A DNA stretch of 64,000 nucleotides from Liolophura sinensis (Eukaryota; Mollusca; Polyplacophora; Chitonida; Chitonidae), in NCBI RefSeq assembly GCF_032854445.1, contig NC_088300.1, positions 32,905,608-32,969,607 of the forward strand, written 5' to 3'. Every line of letters begins with the position of its first letter. Position 1 is the stretch's first letter. The position numbers and the translations under genes were made by a program. The notes below the pieces were generated by a model. It ran no database searches. It saw only the letters and a program-made list of their open reading frames with translations, and had not been told where the DNA came from. Of this stretch, positions 30,060 through 42,000 are shown piece by piece.

Positions 30060-30550
30060 GAAGTATTTTTATTAAGAAGAAACATCTTGGAAGTTTTTCG
30101 GCCTGCTTGAGATTTAATTTTGGTTTCAGCATTGTGGTTATCATATCACATTTGTGGGTCGTAACTGGCCTGAACTGATGCTAATATATTTCTACTGTAA
30201 AACATTGATCAGGCTCAGCATGCTGACGCTGGATGGGCTGATTAGTATGCTATTCCCCTCTTTATATGCTGACCGCCAATCCAACAAAGTACAAAGATAT
30301 GCTAATTTTAAAGTGTTGGGTAATACCCTATTCAGGATAGGCCCCTTGTGTTCCAACATGCGAGGCAGACACTTTACTCATGGGCCACTAATATAATGCC
30401 CAATGTGTAATGTTGGATAAAATAACTAGCCAACTTATGGATGTCCGCTGTATTGATTATTTAGTTAAGCTGTTTTGAAAATACATGTGGTGTTATCACA
30501 AAATTATGCCTTCAATGCTTGCTTCCTGTCATGGAATATGTATTGCTGTA

Positions 30551-30753
30551 ATTACCGTGAACCTTTTAGCACCTTAGCAAGTTGTTTATTCAAGCATGTT
30601 CTGAAGGCATTAATCTTCATAGACTGATAAAATTATACTTTTTGTGAAGGCCTGAAATTGGCCAATCCAACCATTGTCTCCAAAATCTAAGTATAAATGT
30701 GCAAAAATTGCACTAAAAAATTGCTCTTTCATATGCGAAAAGGTTGAGGAATT
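30551..30753 (-). mobile_element. MITE-like element, copy 4
   Basis: Reverse-complement copy: TTTATTCAAGCATGTTCTGA, CTGATAAAATTATACTTTTT, GTGCAAAAATTGCACT, TTGCTCTTTCATATGCGAAA, AGGTTGAGGAATT. Best-preserved inner terminus of the four. Confidence 0.75.
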
Positions 30754-32136
30754 GTTGGCTAAAGGGAAGTGTGTTGTATTTATGCTTCAGGATTCTGATT
30801 GTGACTGTGGTTTCTCGCACACAAATGTGTTTATGCAGAATGTTTGATACGTAGGTTAATAAAAGCCATCTTTATATTTTCCTCTTGTCTTCTGGTCAGA
30901 AATCCTAATTATCCCATTATTCTTTCTGAGAGAAAATTCAGTTTTACGTGCGTTGAATTTGTGCTGTCATTTTTAATCTGTATGTCACAATCAGGGAATG
31001 CCCCCTGAATTTCACATTTATAGAAATTGTACAGTTCTGCAACTGTCAAGTGTCTTAATTTGTGTGAAGTCTGCAGTCGTGGCGAGCGCAATCACTATAT
31101 CAATGAAGAATTGATACTTTGAGAAATCTGTGCATTGTGTCGAACAGAGATCATTCTTAAGGCTACAAAACACAATAATTGCTCCTGGTGGAACTGTTGG
31201 TTACAGACATTGGTAAGGATGCTGGATTTAGAAAAATTGCAAAGCGGTCGATTTAGAAATTACTCTCCTTCCTATATACCAGGAAGTATTTTCCTGAATA
31301 CCAGCCTACCAAATTTCCACGACATAATACACTAGTATACTCAAAAGTGGATTGGTTTGTGGCTGACAGCACTCTATTTAATTGGCATACTACCACGTAT
31401 TGCTCTTTTCATCGTTGTACTTTTGGCGGCAAGCTGCCCATTTCCTTTCTCTGAGGTAGATATTTGTTTCTGTTCACGAACTCAAACAAAAATTGTCTGG
31501 GGAACTCTTTACGTTGATTAATATGCAGAGTCGTACCGCAGTTTTCATCTTTCACAGGTGAAGGACGTCCTTTCATGATGACAAGAGTTGCAGAACTTGT
31601 GGATATAATATTTTGTGAAAATGAAGAATGCTATATCTCACGTTAACATTGTGATAAATTTCCGAAATGTTTCAGTTGAATGCTGTGATGCATATTCAAC
31701 AGAATCTCGTGTCCGAACTGTTGTTTCTGGTAAACTAGCTATACATGTAGACTTAAGCATACGATTCTAAATTATGTTGGGGAATTTTAATACTTTATAC
31801 GCCTCACTAACCAAATGTCAGTTAAAAGTTTCTGGGGTCGGCATGCACATAACAATAAGCCTAGCTCGCTCACTCCCGATACGAATTGTTGCCGAGGCCA
31901 GTTGAGAAACAGACCCCCACACCATTCGCCGGCAAGATCTCAACTTGCCATTTTGTTGTGCGATTTAAGTTGTTCAGAAGAGCCTTTATGTATATACATG
32001 AGACTTTATACATAGGTTCCTTTATACATAGGGGCTTTTGTACATAAAATTTTAAACCTTTTTTTAGAATGTGATACGAGCATAATGTATCTGGTTGTGA
32101 AAAGTACCACAGAACAACCATGCATTTTCGATGTGC

Positions 32137-32470
32137 TCACACCGTAGTCCGGAAGTTATGCCATAATGTCCCAATGACGTTTATAACTGTCAGGTAACCG
32201 GCAGGTAATGAGAACACTCTGTTGTATATATCATCAACTTTACGTGGGTTTTTCCATGTCTTTGGGCTCGTATCTATCTGATAAACATTATGGATGAATG
32301 ATGACATTATATCTCCACGATCCAAGTCATATCCGCCTATCTGCAAGATAACGACGCAGATAAATTCTGGCATCCCCAAGCGGATGTTCTTGTATTTCGT
32401 GACATGATATTATTCCAATTCTTGCTTACAAGAAATAAACCTGTCGAGAATTTTGGATTTTTTTTTACGT
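32137..32470 (-). CDS. Exon-like segment of an unidentified gene, copy 1
   Basis: Minus strand open from TKYKNIRLGMPEFICVVILQ through IGGYDLDRGDIMSSFIHNVY and IDTSPKTWKNPRKVDDIYNR to a stop at 32137. A TATCTTGCAG| acceptor at 32342-32341 could start an exon at IGGYDLDRGD. The D-rich GGYDLDRGD...TW pattern and spacing remind me loosely of the C2-like module before DSL/EGF repeats, but the match is weak and I do not name a family. A duplicate at about 37.2-37.5 kb is frameshifted. Confidence 0.3.
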
Positions 32471-32529
32471 TGGCATGTATGGCATCGTAACATCATTTTA
32501 AAAGAGGTTGCGGTTGTTCAGCTCATACT

Positions 32530-32668
32530 GGTTTCCTCCATGACCATATGTGGGGAGGTGTTCCAGCCATCTGCGGATGGTTGTCTTTTTTTCCCACGAA
32601 CTCTGCCCAGATTCCTCCCACTATAATGCTGACCGTTGTCGTATAAGTGAAATATTCTTGGGTATCTT
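32530..32668 (+). mobile_element. SINE family A, 5'-truncated
   Basis: GCCATCTGCGGATGGTTGTC, ACGAACTCTGCCCAGATTCC, TCCCACTATAATGCTGACCG and GTCGTATAAGTGAAATATTC. It is inserted between the two exon-like blocks of copy 1 and has no counterpart in copy 2, so it postdates the segmental duplication. Confidence 0.75.
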
Positions 32669-32885
32669 TAGAAGACCAGAGTACGCGGGCCTACCTAACC
32701 GAATTTCGCGAATGCTGTAACTGATTGGTGCGATCTGGAAAGGGCTCGATGCTTGCTGGATCTGTTTTTTGGAGCATCTAAGCATCTGTCCGCGAATAAT
32801 GATAACACCAGCAGAGGCGAAAGGTAATTCCGTCCTGAAAGAAACCTCGTCATCTACCAATGGGTACACTGCTCCCACGAATACG
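32620..32885 (-). CDS. Second exon-like segment of the same unit, copy 1
   Basis: Minus strand reads GAVYPLVDDEVSFRTELPFA, then SAGVIIIRGQMLRCSKKQIQ, ending near GLLK. The equivalent at 37535-37735 reads YASAGFIIIRATMHRCSNRT. Conservation of AGxIIIRxxMxRCS between copies suggests descent from a coding exon. Function unknown; no intact gene can be assembled. Confidence 0.27.
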
Positions 32886-33470
32886 CCTGTATAGCAAGTT
32901 TGGTTGGCCCTAGCTACCCACCTTCAATACATTGATAATGATTCCCAAATCTTTCGCTGTTTGGATCCCACCACTATCAGCCGGTGGTTGCAGATCTCAT
33001 TTGAATCATGAATCCGTTTCTCCTCTTCTTCTGACACAGTAATAAACGTAAAAATAATAAAAGGGAAAATCATCAGCTGCCACCGGGGTTACCTTATGAT
33101 CTCCAAGGAAGCCTAACCTGTGAGCGGTTCATTTGTTTCTTCAGACGTTTTTTTTTTGGCTGATTTATTGAAAAAGACCTTTGTGCGGTGTACGTGTGGG
33201 TTGAAGAACGTATAGATACGCGTACCTTGGTTTATATTTAGTCGGCGGACTCTATGCCAACGATCCTTGAAGAAAAATAATGTATTTTCGACGTCATAAT
33301 AAGAAGAAAAGAAAAATAGAAATGCGAGAAACCGCCTAATATGTCTTAATATTTGTCCCCATTTCGTTCAGACATCATGCAGGCAGTTTTGTTTCAAATG
33401 TAATTATAGATCTACTTACAGGATAAATATATTTTCAAAATATTTTCTATAAATGTTGTCGTCCGCATTT

Positions 33471-34900
33471 TGATCTAAAATCTGTTTGTGTGATATTAAC
33501 CTTTGGTGAAACAAACTGTGGTTCTATAATTGTATAATTTTTCCGTCACTTTTCCATATTTCCATGTTCAAATCAGCGAATTAAGCCTGACACGTGCATA
33601 GAAGGAACGACACCAGATCGAGTAATAAAGCTTGGTGCTGCATTTCAAGGGTGTAACATTGACACGCTATAAGCAGGATCAAAATGTTCTTTTACAGTTT
33701 AGTGATTCTAAATTGGTAAATTCAAAAACTGAAAGTTATATTGATATTTATCTATGGAAGTGTTCTGAGCTGTTTTTCAACCAGCAAGAAGACTGCTTCT
33801 CATATACACCCATCACGAATGGGATACAGAGCAATATCAAATTTCACAGGTCGAACACGTCATGGTCAAAGCCTTAGCAGGTGATTAGCCCTGGGTTTGT
33901 ATTGAGAATATCTCTTTTTGTATCCCACTGAACGGGATTAAAGTTAGACTGGATTAGTTTCTGCCAGTCGTGACAGTTTAATAACCAAATTCGGGCGCCT
34001 TGTGTATAAATACAGGGATCTTCTCTGACTGTGGTCATGGAATGAAAAGCCCTAATCCATACGTCGCGAGGAACGTGATGGATTTGTCTCCATTTCTTAA
34101 ATGAATCCGCTGTTGGGACAAAGAGAGACTTGAAGGAATTGACTTTTTAACTTGAACATGCTCCAAAGTCTTAAATAGGGCATATATAGCACCGATGACA
34201 AAATCCTCCCAGGGCTTAAGGTAAGGTTTGAGCGTGGCGTCGGATACCTTCGGATTTACTGTATAATGGTGTACCGTAGATGAATAAAGAAAGGAGCTAA
34301 CAAATCCTATAGGCCAGTGCAACTTAATTAGCCAGGTACAAATCGGTATTACAGAGTCTTTGTTATTAGGCGAATCCGTATAACATGCAGAACATCAAGT
34401 AGTTTGAAGATTGGAAAAGTTCATACATTTTCAAAGGTATAATTTCTGCATGCATGGAGAAATTCTTATTGTGATACACATCGATGTATTGTTAATTAAA
34501 TATAAAGGGTGCATAGTCATCGTTGGAAACTGTTGACTGCTTCTATTTGCATGAGCCCGCCTTATTTTCATGCTTTATAAATACTTTCTTTGTATTTTTA
34601 GTAGTTTGCGTTGAAAGTTGCCTTGGGAATTGGCTTTTGCGATTATTAACATCAATTATTGAACGTCCATCTTGGTTGACGACTGGCGCGCGAATGTCTG
34701 ATTGGATGACTAAATTTACAGTACCCAGAATGCTGTACGTTATACGTCTCTTGCCATTTGAGAGTATTACGTTGCCACCACATTATTCAACATTGATTTC
34801 GGTTCCAACATAACCCCAATAAAGAGTAGGCTATAGACATAAAGTTATTACAGTATTATGGGATCCTTATAATTCAGTGGTAACAAAATGCGGGTAAGTC
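33471..34900. other. Intergenic DNA, no gene supported
   Basis: Open frames at 33632-33877 (+), 34035-34322 (-) and 34523-34813 (+) have no domain I recognise; the minus one (IGAIYALFKTLEHVQVKK) has the best-looking composition but no splice context. Confidence 0.3.
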
Positions 34901-34904
34901 TTTT

Positions 34905-35230
34905 TGCAATATCTCGAAGCCGGAAGACCCGAGACCAAAGACTTTAACAATGGTACTTGTTGCTGCCTCGCCTGGCGCTCAGCACTGAGGGATTAGAGCA
35001 AGGAAAACGGATCGATTGGCCCAGTGTTAATATAATGTGATTGGAAGAGGTCTCATATCTGGCGTTTTCGGCATGATACCTCAGTAGCGGCAGCGCTTTG
35101 GCCGCATGGACCCGCCCTGCTACAAGAAGACACATTATACGTCCACACACCTATTGAGTATTCGTCGTCATATGACTGAAAAATTGTTGAGCACGACGTA
35201 AAATCCCAAGCATTCATTCATTCATTTTTG
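34905..35230 (+). mobile_element. SINE family B, near full length, degenerate head
   Basis: GGTACTTGTTGCTGCCTCGC, CTCAGCACTGAGGGATTAGA, GATTGGCCCAGTGTTAATAT, AAGAAGACACATTATACGTC, ATATGACTGAAAAATTGTTG, AGCACGACGTAAAATCCC, ending in CATTCATTCATT. Confidence 0.85.
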
Positions 35231-35734
35231 ACTTGACTCCACAAATTGTTAGCAGGAGTAGATACTAGTATAATATACAGCCTGTACTATAATCGCTCAT
35301 CAGCTAGCGGTACGTATTTCCACACTCGTACTTAAGCATATATACATCTAATTGTAAATGGGTACTTTGTTGGGTATATCTTCACCTGCATGGCTTTATC
35401 TGGTATATAACAAGGGACTGTTGTGTCATTTGCTTGAAGTATATGGTGTAGGCCTACAATTGGATTACGCGTAATGGCATCGTCTAATATTTATTTATAT
35501 GATGAAAAGTAATGCATATGTCAGAAAGCACTTCTTCCATCACAATAGGCCATTTTATGTATATGTTTAATCAGTTCTCGTAAATCGATTTTATCTGCAG
35601 AGGTGCACTCCGAAAATTCCCATCGCCACATGCTCCACCACATGGAGACACATAACCCTTGTGAGAAGAACCTTTTGATTTAAACGAACACACGCTGTCA
35701 CTCCACACTTATATTACTACGTTATAATTAAAGA

Positions 35735-36000
35735 CGCTCAGCACAGAGAGTAAATCCCAAGCAGCGACGACATTGTAATATCTGGCAAATTGTTACACTC
35801 AACCAGGGAAATTCGGTCTCTTGTTAATTTACTCCAGTTAAGGGTTTATTCTAACTGTTCATGTGAATGCTTAAAAAGTAGCAAATTACATGCCCCCAGC
35901 ACAATAGCTTGAGCAGAATAAGACAATGATGTTAACTGCAATATATTAGACGTCACTGGTCTAGACTGAATTACTCGACTTGCTGTGTTGTCAGCACATT
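35735..36000 (-). repeat. Unnamed interspersed repeat, copy 3
   Basis: Reverse-complement copy of the element at 3590 and 4565. On the minus strand it reads TGACAACACAGCAAGTCGAG, then CCAGTGACGTCTAATATATT, then CACATGAACAGTTAGAAT, then TTTGCCAGATATTACAATGT. It is about 31 kb from the other two, which shows that the family is dispersed rather than locally duplicated. Confidence 0.6.
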
Positions 36001-37039
36001 TAGGATATAATTACATTAAAACAATGCAAAGGGGCCGCCTCGGGGATGCTTAATCCACGAAGAGAATCCCGGTTTGTACAGGAGTACAACATACTTCAAG
36101 ACGTACAGCATACAGAGTAAAACCAGAGCACCCTCCATATATCATAACAAGTAACATCGTTCCAGTTTTAAGTCATTTCGCGGGACTTTGGGTTCTCTCG
36201 AAGTCAACGAGAAGAGATTCTTTTGTCCTGCCTGAATTCGACAAAAGAGAACAACGGTCTTGGTAAAGGTTCGCGAACTTATTAAGTAAGTGATGTTTAG
36301 TAGGTGTGTGGCACAATAGCTCTTTGTCCATGAGATAACACATTTGTCACACACACTTGATATCGATATAGGCCTAATATTAAAAGCTCAACTGCAAATA
36401 TTTGCCCATATTCATGTGTCAAAGAGAACCCGTTTAATGGTGAGATTTCCTCCACACTCGCCTGACAAAAGGCTTACACTTCTGTAAAGGACTTTGCTCA
36501 ACCCGATACACGGATGTACAGGCCGTACTGAGGGCCGAGGCGTCTGATGTAACATCTCTTGCCCTCTGTATGTGCCTGCTATGTATAGTATACAAACAAT
36601 ATTGGTTGGTAGGAAACTGTGAAAATTTAATGCAAACGATGTCTAGACATTGCTCATTTTTAACACATATCCATGTAAGTTATGTGTCAAGTAATTATCG
36701 GAAGCAATTATCTAACTATAACTGATGAAGTTTCGGTATATTTATATTTGTGCGTCTGTGTACGAACTTCCATTTTATCCACAACCCTTCATTGTGTATT
36801 ACTGGGTCGTAAGGAAGTGTCAGGTATCGAAAACTTGCCTATGCAAATTAGGCAATGGTCATACACGTCACATATCGTTATGAAGGACACTGCCTTCAGC
36901 AAGATGTATTTGTACACAAACCTTTCCAAACTTGCTTAGTGACAGTAATTAACTGAAATCCTAACTTGTCGAAATTTTGTTCGGGAAAACATAGCCTCTC
37001 CACGAATCATTAGGACAACAGAACTGCTACTCCTGGTGG
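36001..37039. other. Intergenic DNA, no gene supported
   Basis: No domain-bearing frame; short open frames at 36142-36354 (-) and 36682-36939 (+) are unsupported. Confidence 0.3.
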
Positions 37040-37159
37040 CTGGGAACTTTTGGTAAGGATATAATATGTTCCTGGTGAATAATAAGACGTCTTTCAAAAA
37101 TGTAATGTTTCTGTACATCTTCGCCAGCCCGTACTTTCGACGTACGCAAATGGTAATCC

Positions 37160-37480
37160 GGAAGTTGTGCCATGATGACTATGAGAGGTTTATGGATGTT
37201 TATTATCTGTCATCGCAGTCATGTAACTGGCAGCCATGTGATAAAAAAAAATTTCTGCTGTTTAAAACATCAACTTTACTTTGTCCATGTCCGTGAGCTC
37301 GCTTCTATCTGGTAAACATTATGGCTGGATGGTGACACTATATCTCCACGATCTAAGTCATCCAACTATCTGCAAGATAACGACGCAGATAAATTCTGGC
37401 ATCCCCAAGCGGATGTTCTTGTATTTCGTGACTTGATATTATTCCAATTCTTGCGTATAAAAAAGTAAACCTGTTGAGGA
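37160..37480 (-). pseudogene. Exon-like segment, copy 2, broken
   Basis: Homologous to 32137-32470. An approximately 85-base core (TCTGCAAGATAACGACGCAG, AAATTCTGGCATCCCCAAGC, GGATGTTCTTGTATTTCGTG) is almost identical to copy 1, but two bases are missing just after ATAGTTGG, which breaks the GGYDLDRGD frame, and the rest is more diverged. Confidence 0.45.
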
Positions 37481-37534
37481 TTTTGGATTTTTTTAATATA
37501 TGTTATCGTGTGTATGGAATCATATAGCTTCATC

Positions 37535-37735
37535 TTAAAAGACCAGAGTATCTAACCAAATTCCGCGAATGCCGAAACAGTGTTTGGTGCGATATGGAGA
37601 GATTTCGGTGCTTGTTTTAGAAGATATTGCAGCTGTTCTGTTGGAGCATCTGTGCATCGTTGCGCGTATGATGATAAAACCAGCAGAGGCATAAGGCAAT
37701 CCCAACCACCGGTGCAGCCATAACAACCTTGGTTA
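37535..37735 (-). pseudogene. Second exon-like segment, copy 2
   Basis: Homologous to 32620-32885 on the minus strand (LPYASAGFIIIRATMHRCSN). Diverged, with no convincing splice sites; part of the broken second copy. Confidence 0.35.
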
Positions 37736-38270
37736 GTACAGGCCCAGCATGGTCACCATGTACCTAAGTACGTTGATTAGGTCCGTCAAATCTTTAGTTT
37801 TTGCCCACGCGTGCTATCAACCGGTGGTTGCAGATCTCGTTTCAGTATATGAATACGTTTCTCCTACGCTTCAGCTGACGCGTTAGCAAAAGTAAATATT
37901 TGACTTGTTCCCGCAAATTAAGAGAAAAACATCAGCTCCTGCCAGGGCTAATTTATGCCCTTCGGCGTAACCTATAACCTATAATTGGCTCAAATTGTTT
38001 CTTCAGATTACTTTTTTGCAGATTTCTTGAACGTGAGCTTCGTATACAGTGCAAGTGTCAGATCAGGAGTTAATATGTATACCTTGGTAGGTCTATATTT
38101 AGTCCGCCTACTGGATACCAACGGTTCTTAATTCAAGAAACTTTATCTAAAGAACGCCTAATATGTGTTTTTATACATATATTTTACCCCATTTAGTTCC
38201 AGTGTAAACACTAAATCTGCACGCAGCATGTCTGACATCAAGTATACTCTTTATATTATTTTTATCGCGT

Positions 38271-39080
38271 TTAGATGCAAAATTTATTTATAAATTTAGC
38301 TAAATGGCATGTAGCATCAAGTATCTTCTTTAAACAGCGTCTATGGCATTTTCATCCAAAACTTATTAACAAACATAATTTTGAAAAACACTGCGGTTGT
38401 ATAGTTGTTTTATTTACACCTGTCTTCTCGTCATACAGACGTTTGAGTCTAGCATGGTGGTAATCACCTTGGCGCTAATCACGTTCACGCATATCCTTAA
38501 TAAATCACCGATTAGAAGTGATTCACGGCTGAATGGTTATCATGTGACGAGATTACAAGACATAACGTTCCGCCATCATGTACGTGTGAGCTGGCAGGCC
38601 TCAGTTTAACCAGAACGAATATTTAGATTGTACAGTCAGAGTTAATCGTCAGCCGTTGGGGACAACAGGTTCACTGCTATACAAATTTAGCACAGATATA
38701 CCTTTATATATGTATACATGCGTGGGTTCCTGCGCTCGGTTTAGTGAGAATCCATATCATTTTTCACATACACAGAAGAGTAAACCTCTGTGTAGGTCCA
38801 AATTACATGTGGAATATTACGTTTATATTCAGAAAGTGTAATCCCTATTAACGATAATACTGTTACATATTACATAAGTTACATGTAATTTTGGTAGGCC
38901 TGTAGTCTCATCACATGTGGAATTTATGTCCCGTTTCACAGCTCCAACACACGGCCCAGGTCAGAGCTTTAGAGTAGAGAATATTTGTGAATATTTCTTC
39001 AGTTGCTTGTCCGAATGCTTGGGTTTATGTTGGTCTGCGAACCGTGACTATTTAAAAACTGAATATGAATGCCTTGTGCG
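38271..39080. other. Intergenic DNA, no gene supported
   Basis: Left flank of the satellite. Unique-looking, AT-rich, no recognisable coding exon. Confidence 0.3.
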
Positions 39081-39084
39081 CAGT

Positions 39085-42000
39085 CACACGCCACACTTAC
39101 TATCAGACTCCACACTTTACTATCAAACTCCACACTTACTGTGACACATCACACTTACTGTCATACACCACACTTACTGTCGCACGCCACACTTACTGTC
39201 GCACCCCACACATTACTATTAAACTCCACACTTACTGTCATACATCACACTTACTGTCATACATCACACTTACTGTTGCACGCCACACTTACTGTCACAC
39301 ATACTGTCATACATCACATTTACTGTCATACATCACACTTACTGTCACACGTCACACTATCAAATTCCACACTTACTGTCACACACCACACTTACTGTCA
39401 TACACCACACTTACTGTCATACATCACACTTACTGTCGCACGCCACACTTACTGTCACACATCACACTTACTGCCATACATCACACTTACTGTCGCACGT
39501 CACACTCACTATCAAACTCCACACATTACTATCAGACTCCACACTTACTGTCATACATCATACTTACTGTCGCACGCCACACTTACTATCAGACTTCACA
39601 CTTACTATCACACACCAAACTTACTGTCACACATCACACTTACTGTCGCATGCCACACTTACTGTCACACATAACACTTACTGTCATACACCACACTTAC
39701 TGTTGCACGTCACACTCACTATCAGACTCCACACATTACCATCAGACTCCACACTTACTGTCACACATCACACTTACTGTCATACATCAAACTTACTGTC
39801 ACACACCAAACTTTCCACCAGACTCCACACTTACTGTAACACACCAAACTTTCCATCACACTCCACACTTACTGTAACACACCAAACTTTCCATCACACT
39901 CCACACTTACTATAACACACCACACTTACTGTCGCACATCACACTCACTCTCAGTCTCCACATCATACTCTACACATTACTATCAGATTCCACACATTGC
40001 ACTTACTGTCATACATCACACTTACTGTCGCACACCACACATTACACATCAGACTCTACACTTACTGTCACACATTACACTTACTGTCATACATCACACT
40101 TACTGTTGCATGCCAAACTTTCCATCAGACTCCACACTTACTGTAACACATCAAACTTTCCATCACACTTACTGTAACACACCACACTTACTGTTGCACG
40201 TCACACTCACTATTACACTCCACACATTACTATCAGACTCCACACTTACTGTCACACACCACACTTACTATCACACACCACACTTACTGTCATACATCAG
40301 ACATACTGTCGCACGCCACACTTACTATCATACTCCACACTTACTATAACACATCACACTTACTGTCATACATCACACTTACTGTCACACGCCCCACTAT
40401 CAGACTCCACACTTACTGTCACACATCACACTTACTGTCGCATGCCACACTTACTATCAGACTCCACACTTACTGAAACACACCAAACTTTCCATCACAC
40501 TCCACACTTACTGTAACGCACCACACTTACTGTCACACGCCACACTCACTATCAGTTTGCACACTTTACCATCATACTCCACACATTACTATCAGATTCC
40601 ACACATTACACTTACTGTCACACATCACACTTACTGTCGCACGCCACACATTACTATCAGACTCCACATTTACTGTCACACATTACACTTACTGTCATAC
40701 ATCACACTTACTGTCGCACGCCACACATTACTATCAGACTCCACATTTACTGTCACACACCAAACTTTCCATCACACTCCACACTTACTGTCACACACCA
40801 CACAATCACACTCCACACTTTCTGTCACACTCCACCCTTACTATCACACTCCACACTGTCACACTCCACTCTTACTGTCACACTCCATGCTTACTATCAC
40901 ACTCCACTCTTACGGTAACACTCCACACTTACTGCCACACTCCAGTTACACTCCACTCTTACTGTGACATCTCACACGTCACACTGTCACACTTATTACC
41001 ATTCCACACTTACTGTCACACTCCACACTTACTGTCACATTCCACTCTTACTGTGACACTCAACACCATCATATTTCACACCCGCTGTTACACTCCACAC
41101 TTATTGTCACACTCCACACTTACTGTCACACTCCAATTACACTCCACGCTTACTGTGACACTCCACATGGTCACACTCCACACTTACTGCCACACTCCAA
41201 TTACACACCACTCTTACTGTGAAACTCCACACTATCTCAATCTCACACTCCACTCTTACTGTCAGACTCCACACTTGCTATCAGACTCCACACTTACGGT
41301 CACACATCACACTTACTGTCGCACGCCACACTTACTATCAGACTCCAAACTTACTGTAACACACCAAACTTTCCATCACACTCCACACTTACTGTAACAC
41401 ACCACACTTACTGTAACACACCACACTTACTGTCACACTCCACACTCACTATCAATCTGCACACTTTACCATCATACTCCACACATTACTATCAGGTTCC
41501 ACACATTACACTTACTGTCATACATCACACTTACTGTCGCACGCCACACATTACTATCAGACTCCCCAGTTACTTTCACACATCAAACTTTCCATCACAC
41601 TCCACACTTACTGTCGCACGCCACACTTACTATCAGACTCCCCAGTTACTGTCACACACCAAACTTTCCATCACATTCCACACTTACTGTCACACACCAC
41701 ACAATCACACTCCACGCTTTCTGTCACACTCCACCCTTACTATTACACTCCACTCTTACGGTCACACGCCACACTTACTGCCACACTCCAGTTACACTCC
41801 ACTCTTACTGTGACATCTCACACTCCACACTGTCACACTTCACACTTATTATCACACTCCACTCCTACGGTCACACTCCACATTTACTGTCACATTCCAC
41901 TCTTACTGTCACACTCCACACTGTCACACTTCACACCCGATGTGACACTCCACACTTATTGTCACACTCCACACTTACTGTCACACTCCAATTACACTCC

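Larger units (their letters stand above)
29941..31800. other. Intergenic DNA, no gene supported
   Basis: Apart from the MITE at 30551-30753 and the possible polyadenylation signal, I see only short open frames (for example 30154-30396 plus, 30909-31091 minus) without domain or splice support. Confidence 0.35.
32000..33470 (-). repeat. Segmental duplication, copy 1
   Basis: Collinear with 37040-38270: exon-like blocks, then AACCGGTGGTTGCAGATCTC-type sequence, AAATGTTTCTTCAGA-type, GTACCTTGG...TATATTTAGTC and CGCCTAATATGT at matching distances about 5 kb apart, same orientation. Confidence 0.7.
37040..38270 (-). repeat. Segmental duplication, copy 2
   Basis: Partner of 32000-33470. Landmarks CCGGTGGTTGCAGATCTCGT, TTGTTTCTTCAGATTAC, TATACCTTGGTAGGTCTATA and AACGCCTAATATGTG appear in the same order. 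Confidence 0.7.
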
